From: PFJX01 sp031426815
Lineage (GTDB): Bacteria > Pseudomonadota > Gammaproteobacteria > Burkholderiales > Thiobacillaceae
Length of the DNA stretch: 64,000 nucleotides
Assembly (NCBI GenBank): GCA_031426815.1
Contig: JASJPG010000070.1
Span: forward strand, 15,099 to 79,098
Reading direction: 5' to 3'
Shown: positions 26,633 through 35,313 of the stretch, piece by piece
Position numbering within the stretch: the first letter of the stretch is position 1
Layout: each line of letters begins with the position of its first letter
The notes under the pieces: generated by a model
The model's database searches: none
What the model saw: only the letters and a program-made list of their open reading frames with translations
What the model was told of the DNA's origin: nothing
Made by a program: the position numbers and the translations under genes

Positions 26633-27682
26633 TCACGCACGCAGGGATATTGCTTCCACCTGCTCATCGCTTGACATCAACGGCGCATCGGAGGCTGCCC
26701 TTCCCGCTTGGCGCTCGACGTACATCGAGCCGAAGTTGCGCGGCTCAGCAGCGACCAACTGGCGCGGACGACTGCTGCCGGCCGGCATCGACCATCCCCT
26801 CCGGTGATGGTAACCACTGCTTGAGCCTGCCAGATGAATCGGTTGCTGATCTACAGCATGATCCGCAGGGCGTTGATCGATCGGCAAATACGGGGCCGAG
26901 CGCGAACAGGCCATGGTGGGACGTGCATGCCTGGCCAGCATCAGCGCGTTCCAGGCATATTGCCCCCACCAGAAAAGGGCTCGCGGCCAGGACAAGGACG
27001 CTTCCCGAGAATAGATTTTCCATATACGCCAAGCCGCCAGCCACTTATCGGCTGAGCGGCTGTTCGGACTCAGGCGGTAGCGTGCAAGATCCTCGCCCAG
27101 GCGGTGGCCGAAGTGCCCCTGGTTGATGATCTGCAACCAGGCAAGGAAGTCCTCCGGCATGCCTTTTGCCATTTCCGGAAACCTGAAATCCGGAATTGCC
27201 TGACGATCGATCATGACCGTCAGGCAACTGCCGATACCCCGCTGCGTATGCAGACGCTTCCTATCGAGCAATTCCGGGCCATGCACCAGCGCGCCCACTT
27301 GTTGGCCGTCTACCGATAAATGACGGTAATCGTGATAGCAGAATTCCTGGCCCGTCTTCCGCATCCAGGCCAACTGACGTTCAATCTTTTCAGGCAACCA
27401 CAAGTCATCCGCATCGAGAAAGGCCAGGTAGCGCCCCTGTGCATGGCGGATGCCGAGATTGCGAGCTGCAGCAGGTCCGGAATTGGATGGCGTGCGCAGG
27501 AAGGTTATGCGGGGATCGAGTTGCGCGGCAGAGTGAATCAGTTCGGCCGAGGCATCGCTGGATCCGTCGTCAATCAGACAATGCTGCCAGTCAGTGAAGG
27601 TTTGCCCCCTGACACATGCAAGGGTCTCCTTTATCCAGGACGCTGCATTGTGTACGGGGGTAATGATGGTGACCTGTGGCAT
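26633..27682 (-). CDS. GT2-family glycosyltransferase
   Basis: A 349-residue cytoplasmic glycosyltransferase. The N-terminal 230 residues are a typical GT-A fold: VTIITPVHNAASWIKETLA, CLIDDGSSDASAEL, GPAAARNLGIRHAQGRYLAFLDADDLW (DXD motif), and GMPEDFLAWLQ (acceptor-side ED). It probably adds a sugar to the lipid-linked repeat unit. The last 95 residues after LARHARPTMACSRS look unlike any glycosyltransferase (no hydrophobic periodicity) and may reflect a frameshift or read-through of non-coding sequence. It is the last gene of a tightly packed minus-strand cluster, 10 bp after the GT4 gene. Confidence 0.85.
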   Translation of the reverse strand: MPQVTIITPVHNAASWIKETLACVRGQTFTDWQHCLIDDGSSDASAELIHSAAQLDPRITFLRTPSNSGPAAARNLGIRHAQGRYLAFLDADDLWLPEKIERQLAWMRKTGQEFCYHDYRHLSVDGQQVGALVHGPELLDRKRLHTQRGIGSCLTVMIDRQAIPDFRFPEMAKGMPEDFLAWLQIINQGHFGHRLGEDLARYRLSPNSRSADKWLAAWRIWKIYSREASLSWPRALFWWGQYAWNALMLARHARPTMACSRSAPYLPIDQRPADHAVDQQPIHLAGSSSGYHHRRGWSMPAGSSRPRQLVAAEPRNFGSMYVERQAGRAASDAPLMSSDEQVEAISLRA

Positions 27683-27692
27683 GACGGGCTCT

Positions 27693-28649
27693 TCAAACCT
27701 GACTTAATTGCAAATAGGCGGCGGCGATCTGTTCCGGGCGAAACCCATCGGGCAAGGCCGCAGGGCCTTCGGAAAGCAATGCGCGTTGCAGACTGGAGAC
27801 AATCGCCCCTCGCTCGAATGTCAGAGGCATCAGCTGAATGTGGCTACCGATCCATTGCGGAGCGATTTCCAGCCCACCGCCCGCGGCCGGCATGACAACG
27901 TTGCAGCCCTGGCTCAACGCTTCCAGATAAGTGATGCCCAGTGCCTCGGTTTCGCAACCCGAAATGAGTACCCGGCTTTTCTGCAACTGTTTGCGCACGG
28001 CCAGGTTGTCTTGTTGACCGCGAAATTCGAAACGTGCATCCCCGTGCACCTGGGCTTCCAGAACTGCCCGCATGGGGCCATCACCGATGATGCAGACCTT
28101 CAGGTCGGGCCAACTGTCCAGCAACGCCTGTAAAGCCGGCAGAAGATGTTGCAGATTTTTCACCGGGTGCAGACGCCCGACAAAACTGACCCAATGGCGG
28201 TCGGTCACCGGCGTCTCCTGCGGCGCCAGAAAAACACCTGCCAAGGCGTTGTGAACCACGGCATCGACCCGCATGGCAAACAGGCCAGTCAGATGCGCCG
28301 CGACATAGGCGGAAACGGCCACCAGCGATGCGCCGCACAGATTGGCCAGGCGGAAGCTGGCGAGAATGGCGACAAATCGTAGCCACCCCTGTGCGTCAGC
28401 ACGCGGAAAACCATGCGCCACACAGACCGCGCGGCGGCAAAGTGGCGCGGCAAAGACCCCCGTGGTGCTGAGTATTTTCAACACTTGCGGATCGCGCATA
28501 TCTCGCCAGCGCTGCAATAGCCGCCTCGGCGGAATGACCTCGACGGGGATACCCAGGGTAGTGAAACCTTCTGCCAGGCTGGCAGCGAACGCCTCCACGC
28601 CGCCAACCTCGCGGCCACCACTGATCAGGACTCGCTCAGGCGTATTCAT
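27693..28649 (-). CDS. GT4-family glycosyltransferase
   Basis: A 318-residue GT-B glycosyltransferase: VLISGGREVGGVEAFAASLAEG at the N terminus, WVSFVGRLHPVKNLQHLLPAL, VCIIGDGPMRAVLEAQV, and SGCETEALGITYLEALSQGCNVV (the EALG..YLEA donor-site motif). It is shorter than average for the family. Start overlaps the previous stop by 4 bp (ATGA), so it is in the same translational unit as the flippase-like gene. Confidence 0.87.
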   Translation of the reverse strand: MNTPERVLISGGREVGGVEAFAASLAEGFTTLGIPVEVIPPRRLLQRWRDMRDPQVLKILSTTGVFAAPLCRRAVCVAHGFPRADAQGWLRFVAILASFRLANLCGASLVAVSAYVAAHLTGLFAMRVDAVVHNALAGVFLAPQETPVTDRHWVSFVGRLHPVKNLQHLLPALQALLDSWPDLKVCIIGDGPMRAVLEAQVHGDARFEFRGQQDNLAVRKQLQKSRVLISGCETEALGITYLEALSQGCNVVMPAAGGGLEIAPQWIGSHIQLMPLTFERGAIVSSLQRALLSEGPAALPDGFRPEQIAAAYLQLSQV

Positions 28650-29581
28650 GAGCGGAAATAGAAGAGACCCGCGGCTGCAATGAACAGGACGTCGATGCGT
28701 AACAAGGAACCTGCTGCAATAGCGCTATATGCATCGAGCAGCGTCGGCAACAGCACGTACATGCTATTGGCCGGCGGCAATCCAAAAACGCCGATGCCAA
28801 GGATGGCGGCCACGCTTAACACCCCCAGCACGATGCGCACCCGAGCGGAAATCAGCCCACCGCGCCAGAGATGCGGAAAAGCGAAGGAGTGAACGGAGCG
28901 CAGCAGGCGCTCGATCAGGGCCAGCCCGGGTTGTGCCAGCACCAGGCCGGAAACGATCTGAGCCTGAATCTGGTTGGCAGCGGCGGTGGCAAGGAGTTGG
29001 CTCAACAAGCCGATACGACGCGTAGTCAGGATCGCCTGCAGGCTGGCCACGGAACCGGTTTTCGGCAGCAACTGGTAATAATGCCGATAGGCCAGCAAGC
29101 CATAGAGGATGCCAGGGCAGAAATAGACTGCCGCCACGACTTCCGCCGGGAGTTCGGCCATGCATTCCATCCCGCCGACAAACGCGGCCAACGCCAGCGG
29201 GAGTCGAGCCAGGAGCAGTGCCAGCAGCCAGGTTTGGTGGCTCAGCAGCAAGGGCAGATGTGCCGGAGTCAGTGCGATGCCGGCCATCGCCAATACCCCC
29301 GCCATGGAGCCAACTCCCAGCGCCAATGCAGCCGCCACCAGCGTCAAGGCACTCAAGCGCAAAACAAGCAGGCGCAGTTCCAGGGAACGCGAGCGGCATT
29401 CCCCATGCAGACGCAAGGAAAGATTGGTGATGAAGACACCGAAGAAACCGAACATCAGTTCGGCTTTGGCAATCTGGGCGAAGTGCTGTGGACTGGCCAG
29501 ATGCAGAAAAGCGCTGAACCAGACGATGCCGCTGACCCAGTTGACCACCTGAAACTGGAGTACATCGACATGCCGTTTCAT
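28646..29581 (-). CDS. polytopic membrane protein, probable Wzx-type flippase
   Basis: A 311-residue protein of eight or more hydrophobic segments (LRLSALTLVAAALALGVG, LLALLLARLPLALAAFVGG, FCPGILYGLLAYRHY, IVLGVLSVAAILGIGVFG). Position between a Wzy-like polymerase and glycosyltransferases, each overlapping by ATGA, suggests a lipid-linked oligosaccharide flippase. It is short: flippases usually have 400-500 residues, so it may be a reduced or divergent form. Assignment is mainly by context. Confidence 0.6.
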   Translation of the reverse strand: MKRHVDVLQFQVVNWVSGIVWFSAFLHLASPQHFAQIAKAELMFGFFGVFITNLSLRLHGECRSRSLELRLLVLRLSALTLVAAALALGVGSMAGVLAMAGIALTPAHLPLLLSHQTWLLALLLARLPLALAAFVGGMECMAELPAEVVAAVYFCPGILYGLLAYRHYYQLLPKTGSVASLQAILTTRRIGLLSQLLATAAANQIQAQIVSGLVLAQPGLALIERLLRSVHSFAFPHLWRGGLISARVRIVLGVLSVAAILGIGVFGLPPANSMYVLLPTLLDAYSAIAAGSLLRIDVLFIAAAGLFYFRS

Positions 29582-30807
29582 GTCGACTGCCCGCGCCGGA
29601 ACATCGGAGACCGCCGATGGTGAGTCAAGTAGGCCAACGCGGCGACAACCAGTATGGCAAGCAGCAAGCTGGGGATACGTTCGAACACGTAACCAAAATT
29701 ACTGCGCGGAGCGAACAGCGTGCGGGTCAGACATTCCACCCAGATGCCCGCGAAGATCGATGGCACGGACAACCAATGAATGAACCAGCGCGCACCCCAG
29801 CCCAGCAACAACGAACCGAAGACGATCGCCCCGATGCCGCCGAACAAGAACAACTCAAGCAGATAGTTGGAACCCGGCCCCACCAACGCATCCGTCGAAC
29901 CGATTTCGGCATAGGCCAGCAATCGATCGAGCGTCGCCGGAAGCTGCTGCTGCCCCCATAGATCGATGGTGCATTCATGCAGTGCGCCCCAGGGGATGAT
30001 TTTGGCGGTGAGCGACACCAGGATGGGCGCACAACGCCCGGTCAGATCGAAATCCAGATTGTTCTGAAACAGGCGCAACGTACTGCCATGGGCAAAGAAC
30101 TGGACGAGTTCCTGATCGCCGAATATCTGATCCCCGCGCAGGACTGCAGGCAAAAAAATCACCAGAGCAACGACGAGAAGCAGGTTGAAAATCAGCAGCG
30201 GATTCAACCGCAGCCAGCCCCGACTCAACGCCAGCAACACCACCGGAACGATCGCCTGGGCAACGAAAAAGCGGCCCCAACTGAGCGAAACGATCAGCCG
30301 TGGCAACAGCAGCAGCACGATAACCAGCAGCAGACGCCCACGATCGTCGAACGCATCCCGCTTCGCCCCCAGATACAGCAAACAGAAAAACATGTGCGTG
30401 TAGAGCACGGTCTGATGCACAAAGGGAATGCCCTCGCCCGATCCATATTCGACCTGAACACGCTGCAGCAGAAAATGAACCGCCAGCACCAGGGCGGGCA
30501 ATGCCAGCGCCAAGGCAAAGGCATAGCCCCAATCGGCGCAGCCATCCAGCTCCCACCCGGCCGCTGCGGGCTGTGCGGGTTTGCGTGGGGCCAACAGGAA
30601 GAATCCGACCAGAAAAACGACTGCGGCAACCACGCTCAGTGCAAGGATGGGATTCGCAACAAGATCAAAACCGTCCAGGACATAGCGATTGATCAAACTC
30701 GGCAACCACCAAAACAAACCGCACGCCCCCAGGAACGCCAGCGCAAACAAGTAGGCGGCGTGCCGCTCGGCAACGAACTGGGGAAGCATCCGGGTATGCG
30801 CAGGCAT
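29578..30807 (-). CDS. Wzy-like polysaccharide polymerase
   Basis: A 409-residue inner-membrane protein with about ten hydrophobic segments and a long periplasmic loop (RGDQIFGDQELVQFFAHGST up to GSTDALVGPGSNYLLELF) between later helices, which is the plan of O-antigen-type repeat-unit polymerases. ATG 30807 overlaps the stop of the exosortase gene by one base (TGATG). Sequence conservation in this family is always low, so the name rests on topology and position. Confidence 0.7.
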   Translation of the reverse strand: MPAHTRMLPQFVAERHAAYLFALAFLGACGLFWWLPSLINRYVLDGFDLVANPILALSVVAAVVFLVGFFLLAPRKPAQPAAAGWELDGCADWGYAFALALALPALVLAVHFLLQRVQVEYGSGEGIPFVHQTVLYTHMFFCLLYLGAKRDAFDDRGRLLLVIVLLLLPRLIVSLSWGRFFVAQAIVPVVLLALSRGWLRLNPLLIFNLLLVVALVIFLPAVLRGDQIFGDQELVQFFAHGSTLRLFQNNLDFDLTGRCAPILVSLTAKIIPWGALHECTIDLWGQQQLPATLDRLLAYAEIGSTDALVGPGSNYLLELFLFGGIGAIVFGSLLLGWGARWFIHWLSVPSIFAGIWVECLTRTLFAPRSNFGYVFERIPSLLLAILVVAALAYLTHHRRSPMFRRGQST

Positions 30808-32420
30808 CAATTTCCCCCAGACACGGCTGCACCGAATAGGCGGTCCCGATTCGTGTGCGAGACGCTGGCCGCCAGCGCACGGATGAATTCGGCGTGGACG
30901 CCGTAGGCCGTGTTCGGCTCCATCGCCACGTTGGAAACCCGGAACACAATCCCCGTCTGAACCTGGCCGAAGAGGGTGTCCTTCAGTTGGCGCAGACGCC
31001 AGGTTGCGCCGAAGCGAGACACCTGATCGCCCACCATCACCCAGTAAGTCACCGGTTCCGACAACTTGCCGCGGTAAGTCAGCAAGTGTTTGACCGGCAG
31101 ACTGCGGTAACCCGCATCGATGACCGCATCTGCCTGGCTATGCAGCGCGATGCCCTGCCCCGGATAACAGACTTCCGGGTTATGCAACTGGTCGCTCTTG
31201 CCGGACGTCAGCACCAACATCAGGCGCTGTCCGGCGGTATTGACGTAGGTGCGCGACAGGATTTCGTTGTCGCTCACGTCCATCAACGCCTGAATTTTGG
31301 GCGCATAGGTGGCGGCGGGAACGCTTCGATCCCACTGCCAGTCGCCGAAGCGTTGCGGAATCATGGCCGGCAAGCCGATCGGCGCGGCGTGCCTTGGCGA
31401 CGGCGCGAACTGAATCAACGCCAAGCCGCCCACACCCAGCAATACCAGGCCGACAGCTTGCAGTCGCGCGAAGGATGTCGTCGCGGCGGACAACAGCGGC
31501 GCGTTGGCGGCAGACACCGGCAGGGCGAGCGGCTTGCTTTTCGGCGCAATCAGCAGCATCAGCAGCGCATCGAAGGCGCCCAGCAACAACACCGCAGACA
31601 GAAACATCACGACACCCGCAGCACTGTGCAGCGCACCCTGGGCAGCGGTATCCCCGACGTGATAAGTCAGCAAGGCAAGAAAAATGACGCGCAGCACGTT
31701 TGCCGCATAAGCGATAGGCAGAATGGACGCCATCAGCAGTGCGTTGCCCAGCCAGGCCGGACGCCACATCAGGCGGACATAGAGCAGCCCGACCGCCGCC
31801 AGCGCGATGATGGAGTTGAGCCCGGAACAGGTATCGGCAACCAGCAACTGATAGTGACCGATGGTCAAGGTGACGCCGCTGCGCGCCACCGGATAACCCA
31901 ACTGATAGAGACTGGCATCGACGATGGCAGAGACCGACTCTTTCAGTGAACTGGTCGCGTCGCTGACCAGAAATCCGGGCAGCGGAATCATGAAGACCAG
32001 GAACAAAACCGGGAACCACAACATGCGCAAGCTGCCAGCGCCCTTGGCAAGCAACAGAATGCCCAGAAGGACCGGAATCTGCGAAGCCACCTCGAAGATG
32101 ACCACTTGATGCAAGTGGCCAACCACGTACAACACCAGGCCCAGACCGAATAACGCCCAACCAGTTAGCGGCTGCGGTCGGCTGGGCACAGCGGCGAGGT
32201 CGTGGCGTTGCTGCCAGGCGAGAAAACCCGCCACCAGCAGAACGATCGGCCCATGGCTCTGTTCCTCTTCCTGCCAGGTGGTATGTGCCAAGCCCCACCA
32301 GATCGGCACATAAACCAACGCGAGCCCGGCCAGAGTCGGCAGCCAGACAGACCATGCGGGTGCCGGCAAGGCTGCGCGCACGGGCTGATCAAGCAGGCTG
32401 GAGAGACTGGCGTTGCGCAT
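30807..32420 (-). CDS. exosortase with fused EpsI (DUF3485) domain
   Basis: A 537-residue inner-membrane transpeptidase-like enzyme that removes the PEP-CTERM tail of secreted proteins. The N-terminal 300 residues are eight membrane segments with the catalytic triad visible: Cys198 in VADTCSGLNSI, Arg244 in NVLRVIFLAL and His265 in LHSAAGVVM. The C-terminal part is EpsI/DUF3485, with LSRTYVNTAGQRLMLVL, HNPEVCYPGQG and SEPVTYWVMVGDQ. It lies in the exopolysaccharide operon, as exosortase genes usually do, 19 bp after the chain-length gene. The triad spacing (46 and 21 residues) is identical in the second copy at 62200-63807. The subtype cannot be fixed, but an XrtB-like assignment is plausible. 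Confidence 0.92.
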   Translation of the reverse strand: MRNASLSSLLDQPVRAALPAPAWSVWLPTLAGLALVYVPIWWGLAHTTWQEEEQSHGPIVLLVAGFLAWQQRHDLAAVPSRPQPLTGWALFGLGLVLYVVGHLHQVVIFEVASQIPVLLGILLLAKGAGSLRMLWFPVLFLVFMIPLPGFLVSDATSSLKESVSAIVDASLYQLGYPVARSGVTLTIGHYQLLVADTCSGLNSIIALAAVGLLYVRLMWRPAWLGNALLMASILPIAYAANVLRVIFLALLTYHVGDTAAQGALHSAAGVVMFLSAVLLLGAFDALLMLLIAPKSKPLALPVSAANAPLLSAATTSFARLQAVGLVLLGVGGLALIQFAPSPRHAAPIGLPAMIPQRFGDWQWDRSVPAATYAPKIQALMDVSDNEILSRTYVNTAGQRLMLVLTSGKSDQLHNPEVCYPGQGIALHSQADAVIDAGYRSLPVKHLLTYRGKLSEPVTYWVMVGDQVSRFGATWRLRQLKDTLFGQVQTGIVFRVSNVAMEPNTAYGVHAEFIRALAASVSHTNRDRLFGAAVSGGN

Positions 32421-32439
32421 TTTTCGTCACGCCAATCGG

Positions 32440-33591
32440 TCAAGCCTGCTCGGGTTTTATTTGTCGTTTGACCCGGGCGATAGCATCGAGCAGATAAGCC
32501 AGCAACAGGCCAAAACTAGCCGCAACCAGCGTCACGATCAGGATGATTGCGATTCGGTTTGGCCCGGAAGGCAAATCTGGATGCACTGGCCGGTCGAGTA
32601 TCTGAACGACACCGGGATCTTTAGCCTCATCCAGCTTGGCCATCTCGAATTGCTTGGCAAGCAATTCGTAGAGGGTTTCGTTGTATTTCACCTCACGCAG
32701 CAAGCGCAGGTTGTCATTGGTGGCAGCGCTGTTCCCGGTGTTACCGGCCTGGCCGCCTTCGCTTCTAGCCAACTCCTGCCGCAGCGCGCCGAGTTCACGT
32801 TGCGCCTGCAGAAGCGCCGGATTGGTGGCAGTGGCATAGCCCCGCATCGCGGCAATGCGAACCTCGGCGGCACTGATCTGGCCGCGCAGATGTGCTGTCG
32901 TTGCGACCAGCGCCTGCGCTTGCGCCGAGACATTGATCAGACCGCCTTGTTGCATGGCCTGGCGAGCGCGCCCTTCGACCTCGGCAAGCTTGCCGCGAAT
33001 CTGGCCGAGTTGCGCTTCGTAGAACAGCCGACGTTGCTTTGCCTCGTTGAACTGCATCGACCGATTTATCTGATCGAGCTCTTCGACATAGGCGTTGGCA
33101 AGCTGCATCGCGTGCATGGGAACCACGTCGCTGACCTCGATAGTGATGACCCCGTCACGCGAGTAAGTGATGCCGGACATCTTGGCCAGCACACGACGTA
33201 CCTTGGTTGGATATTCCTGGCCATACCAGGCGCCCAGGTTGAACTTGGCGATCAGCGCATCAGCCACCGTGCGGCTTCTGAGGATGGCAACGTAAGTTTC
33301 ACTTGGATTGCGCATACCCATCATGTTCAAGGCAGAGGAACTCGCCCCACCCGGCAGCGTCATCATTGCCATCGACGATGAACCCATCGGGCTGGGCGGC
33401 AGGATGCGGGCGCTGGCGGTATACATGTCCGGCAGCAATAGGTAGGCACCCAGCCCGGACAGCAAAGCAGCAGCAAGCGGCAGGGAAAAAACCAGCCACC
33501 TGCGCCGGATCACCAGCCGCACAAGATTCAGCAGAAACGAGGCTTCGTCCTGACGGGCCTCGGGGGCGGTTAAGAGGGGATCCTGCGTCAT
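32440..33591 (-). CDS. Wzz/EpsF-type chain-length determinant protein
   Basis: A 383-residue inner-membrane protein. I use ATG 33591; a TTG four codons upstream has no better signal. A first membrane segment at about 30-50 (WLVFSLPLAAALLSGLGAYLL), a long periplasmic coiled-coil portion (LANAYVEELDQINRSMQFNE, AAEVRIAAMRGYATATNP), and a second membrane segment near the end (IAIILIVTLVAASFGLLLAYL), preceded by a Pro-rich PVHPDLPSGPNR, are the family plan. No fused kinase domain. First gene of the exosortase/polysaccharide operon. Confidence 0.88.
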   Translation of the reverse strand: MTQDPLLTAPEARQDEASFLLNLVRLVIRRRWLVFSLPLAAALLSGLGAYLLLPDMYTASARILPPSPMGSSSMAMMTLPGGASSSALNMMGMRNPSETYVAILRSRTVADALIAKFNLGAWYGQEYPTKVRRVLAKMSGITYSRDGVITIEVSDVVPMHAMQLANAYVEELDQINRSMQFNEAKQRRLFYEAQLGQIRGKLAEVEGRARQAMQQGGLINVSAQAQALVATTAHLRGQISAAEVRIAAMRGYATATNPALLQAQRELGALRQELARSEGGQAGNTGNSAATNDNLRLLREVKYNETLYELLAKQFEMAKLDEAKDPGVVQILDRPVHPDLPSGPNRIAIILIVTLVAASFGLLLAYLLDAIARVKRQIKPEQA

Positions 33592-33762
33592 TTTGTCTCG
33601 CAATTTTTCGTCGGCGCCGGCTGGCTACAGTCCATGACCGAACCCTGCGTAAAGGAGTCACTTCTCGGACAGTCGCTGCAGGGGCCGAATGCCGAATCAC
33701 AAGCGCTAAGCCTGGAATTTTATTTAGGGCATGTGTCAGGACGATGAAGCGAAGCCGCTCAA

Positions 33763-34428
33763 TTACCCACCCGGCGGCTTGATCAGTTTCTGCTCGTCCA
33801 GCTTGTCGCGGTATTCCTCCAGCAGGTTCTCGACTTCCACCCGTTTGAGGCCGGTGAAGGGCTCTTTCTGCGCAAGGATTTCGCCGCAGGTTTTCCGCTC
33901 GAAGCGGGTCATCAACTCGCGGCCGGTCTGGTACAGCTGCAGGTTCTTGCCTTCGCAACTGGCGATTTCCCGCTCCTGGCGCAGCTTGACGCCTTCCAGC
34001 TGGCGCTTGTCGGCTTCGCTGCGCGCCAGGATCTGCTGGGTCTGGTTGAGATTTTTCGCGGTCTCGGCCAGTCTGGTTTCTGTGTCGCTCAGACGGGTCT
34101 GCGTAGCGGCCAGATCCTGTTTGACCGCTGCCAGGTCTTTCGCCAGCTGTTCGCCGCTCGCCTTCGCCTCGCTCAAACTCTGGTCGAGCTTGCGCAGCTT
34201 GGCCCGCGCCGCCTTGGCTTCCTTGCGGGCCTGATCGCGTTCGCCGCCGAGCGCGGCCTTTTCCTGTTCCAGCGTGGCGATCTGGCCTTGTACCTGCTGC
34301 AACTGCATCTGGGCGCGGCGCAAGGCCTCCTTTTCCCGGCTCACTTTTTTGTCGGGCGCGGCGAAGGCGGAACCGCAAACCAGCGATCCCAGCACCAGTA
34401 AAACCACAAGTCGTGCTCGATGGTGCAT
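33763..34428 (-). CDS. periplasmic coiled-coil protein
   Basis: A 221-residue protein: signal peptide MHHRARLVVLLVLGSLVCGSAFA, then almost entirely heptad sequence (LQQVQGQIATLEQEKAALGG, KLRKLDQSLSEAKASGEQLA, LSDTETRLAETAKNLNQTQQ) to residue 180, with two cysteines near the end (ASCEGKN and KTCGEIL). ATG 34428 is preceded by AGAGGAAA; a GTG ten codons earlier is less likely. It ends an operon with the ankyrin, porin and TonB-ExbBD genes, so it may be a periplasmic spacer or stabiliser of that system. No closer family recognised. Confidence 0.78.
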   Translation of the reverse strand: MHHRARLVVLLVLGSLVCGSAFAAPDKKVSREKEALRRAQMQLQQVQGQIATLEQEKAALGGERDQARKEAKAARAKLRKLDQSLSEAKASGEQLAKDLAAVKQDLAATQTRLSDTETRLAETAKNLNQTQQILARSEADKRQLEGVKLRQEREIASCEGKNLQLYQTGRELMTRFERKTCGEILAQKEPFTGLKRVEVENLLEEYRDKLDEQKLIKPPGG

Positions 34429-34454
34429 CGTATTTCCTCTGGCGATAGACGGTT

Positions 34455-35216
34455 TCACAGGGTGCTCACGCCATGCTCGACCAGCAGTTTCTGGATCCGC
34501 TTGTTGTCGTTGAAACTCGTCGCGTCGAGCGCATTGGCCTTGTTCCGATCCTGCACGTTGACGTCGACGCCCATCTCCAGCATGAGGCGAACCGCCTCCA
34601 GGAAGCCTTCGAACGCCGCCACGCTCAGCGCGGTACGACCTTCACCGTTGAACAGCGTGTAGTCGGGATGCGCCGCCAGCAGCGCCTGGATGACCTCCAG
34701 CCGATTCATGCCGGCGGCGGCGGTCAGCGGCGTGTTGCCGTCGCCGCTCTTGCGGTCCGGGTCGGCGCCGGCCTGCAGCAACAGCACGGCGATGCGGGCA
34801 TGGCCGCGCAATGCGGCGAGTCCGAGCGGGGTATAGCCGCCACCCTTGAGATCGGGATCGGCCCCGGCATCGAGCAGGAGACGGCTGATCTCCACATCGC
34901 CGCGCGCGACCGCGTACACCAGCGCGTTATTGCCGCGCGGCCCGCTCAGGCCATTCGGGTTGACACCCTGTTGCAGCAGCTTTTCAAGCTGCGCCCGGTC
35001 GCCCAGTTCGGCGGCCTGAATCAACGCAAGCTGCTCGGCCGTGGCGTATTCCGGCTCGGCGTCGTTGCCGGTCGCCTTGATGCGGGAGAATTCGAGCGGG
35101 TCTGGTTTTTGGCGTGCTTTCACTTTCGCTTCGGGCAGCAACCAGGTGTCGCGCTCGGAATCGAAGGCATGGGCCGGGGCGGTCAGCACGAACAGGAGGA
35201 CGTAGCCGACTTCCAC
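34455..35216 (-). CDS. secreted ankyrin-repeat protein
   Basis: About 253 residues with at least five ankyrin repeats from residue 70 on: ALIQAAELGDRAQLEKLLQQ, GNNALVYAVARGDVEISRLL, GYTPLGLAALRGHARIAVLL, NTPLTAAAGMNRLEVIQALL and RTALSVAAFEGFLEAVRLML. The start is uncertain: GTG 35216 gives the signal-like VEVGYVLLFVLTAPAHAFDSE, whereas the longer frame runs into a dispersed repeat (35225-35302) and is not credible. Periplasmic location is inferred. It lies 26 bp upstream of the coiled-coil gene. Confidence 0.8.
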   Translation of the reverse strand: MEVGYVLLFVLTAPAHAFDSERDTWLLPEAKVKARQKPDPLEFSRIKATGNDAEPEYATAEQLALIQAAELGDRAQLEKLLQQGVNPNGLSGPRGNNALVYAVARGDVEISRLLLDAGADPDLKGGGYTPLGLAALRGHARIAVLLLQAGADPDRKSGDGNTPLTAAAGMNRLEVIQALLAAHPDYTLFNGEGRTALSVAAFEGFLEAVRLMLEMGVDVNVQDRNKANALDATSFNDNKRIQKLLVEHGVSTL

Positions 35217-35224
35217 AACCCTGC

Positions 35225-35302
35225 GTCGGCAATGGACAGCGGAGTCGTAGCGCCTTGGCGCGTACGAATCCGGCGTACCCCTTGCGGGTATTGCCGACCT
35301 AC
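35225..35302. repeat. 78-bp variant of module A with inner stem
   Basis: Near copy of the element at 26488-26567: begins GTCGGCAATGGACAGCGGAG, ends GGGTATTGCCGACCTAC. It is placed between the porin stop and the ankyrin start and touches the probable start of the latter. Confidence 0.8.
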
Positions 35303-35313
35303 TCATCGAACGC

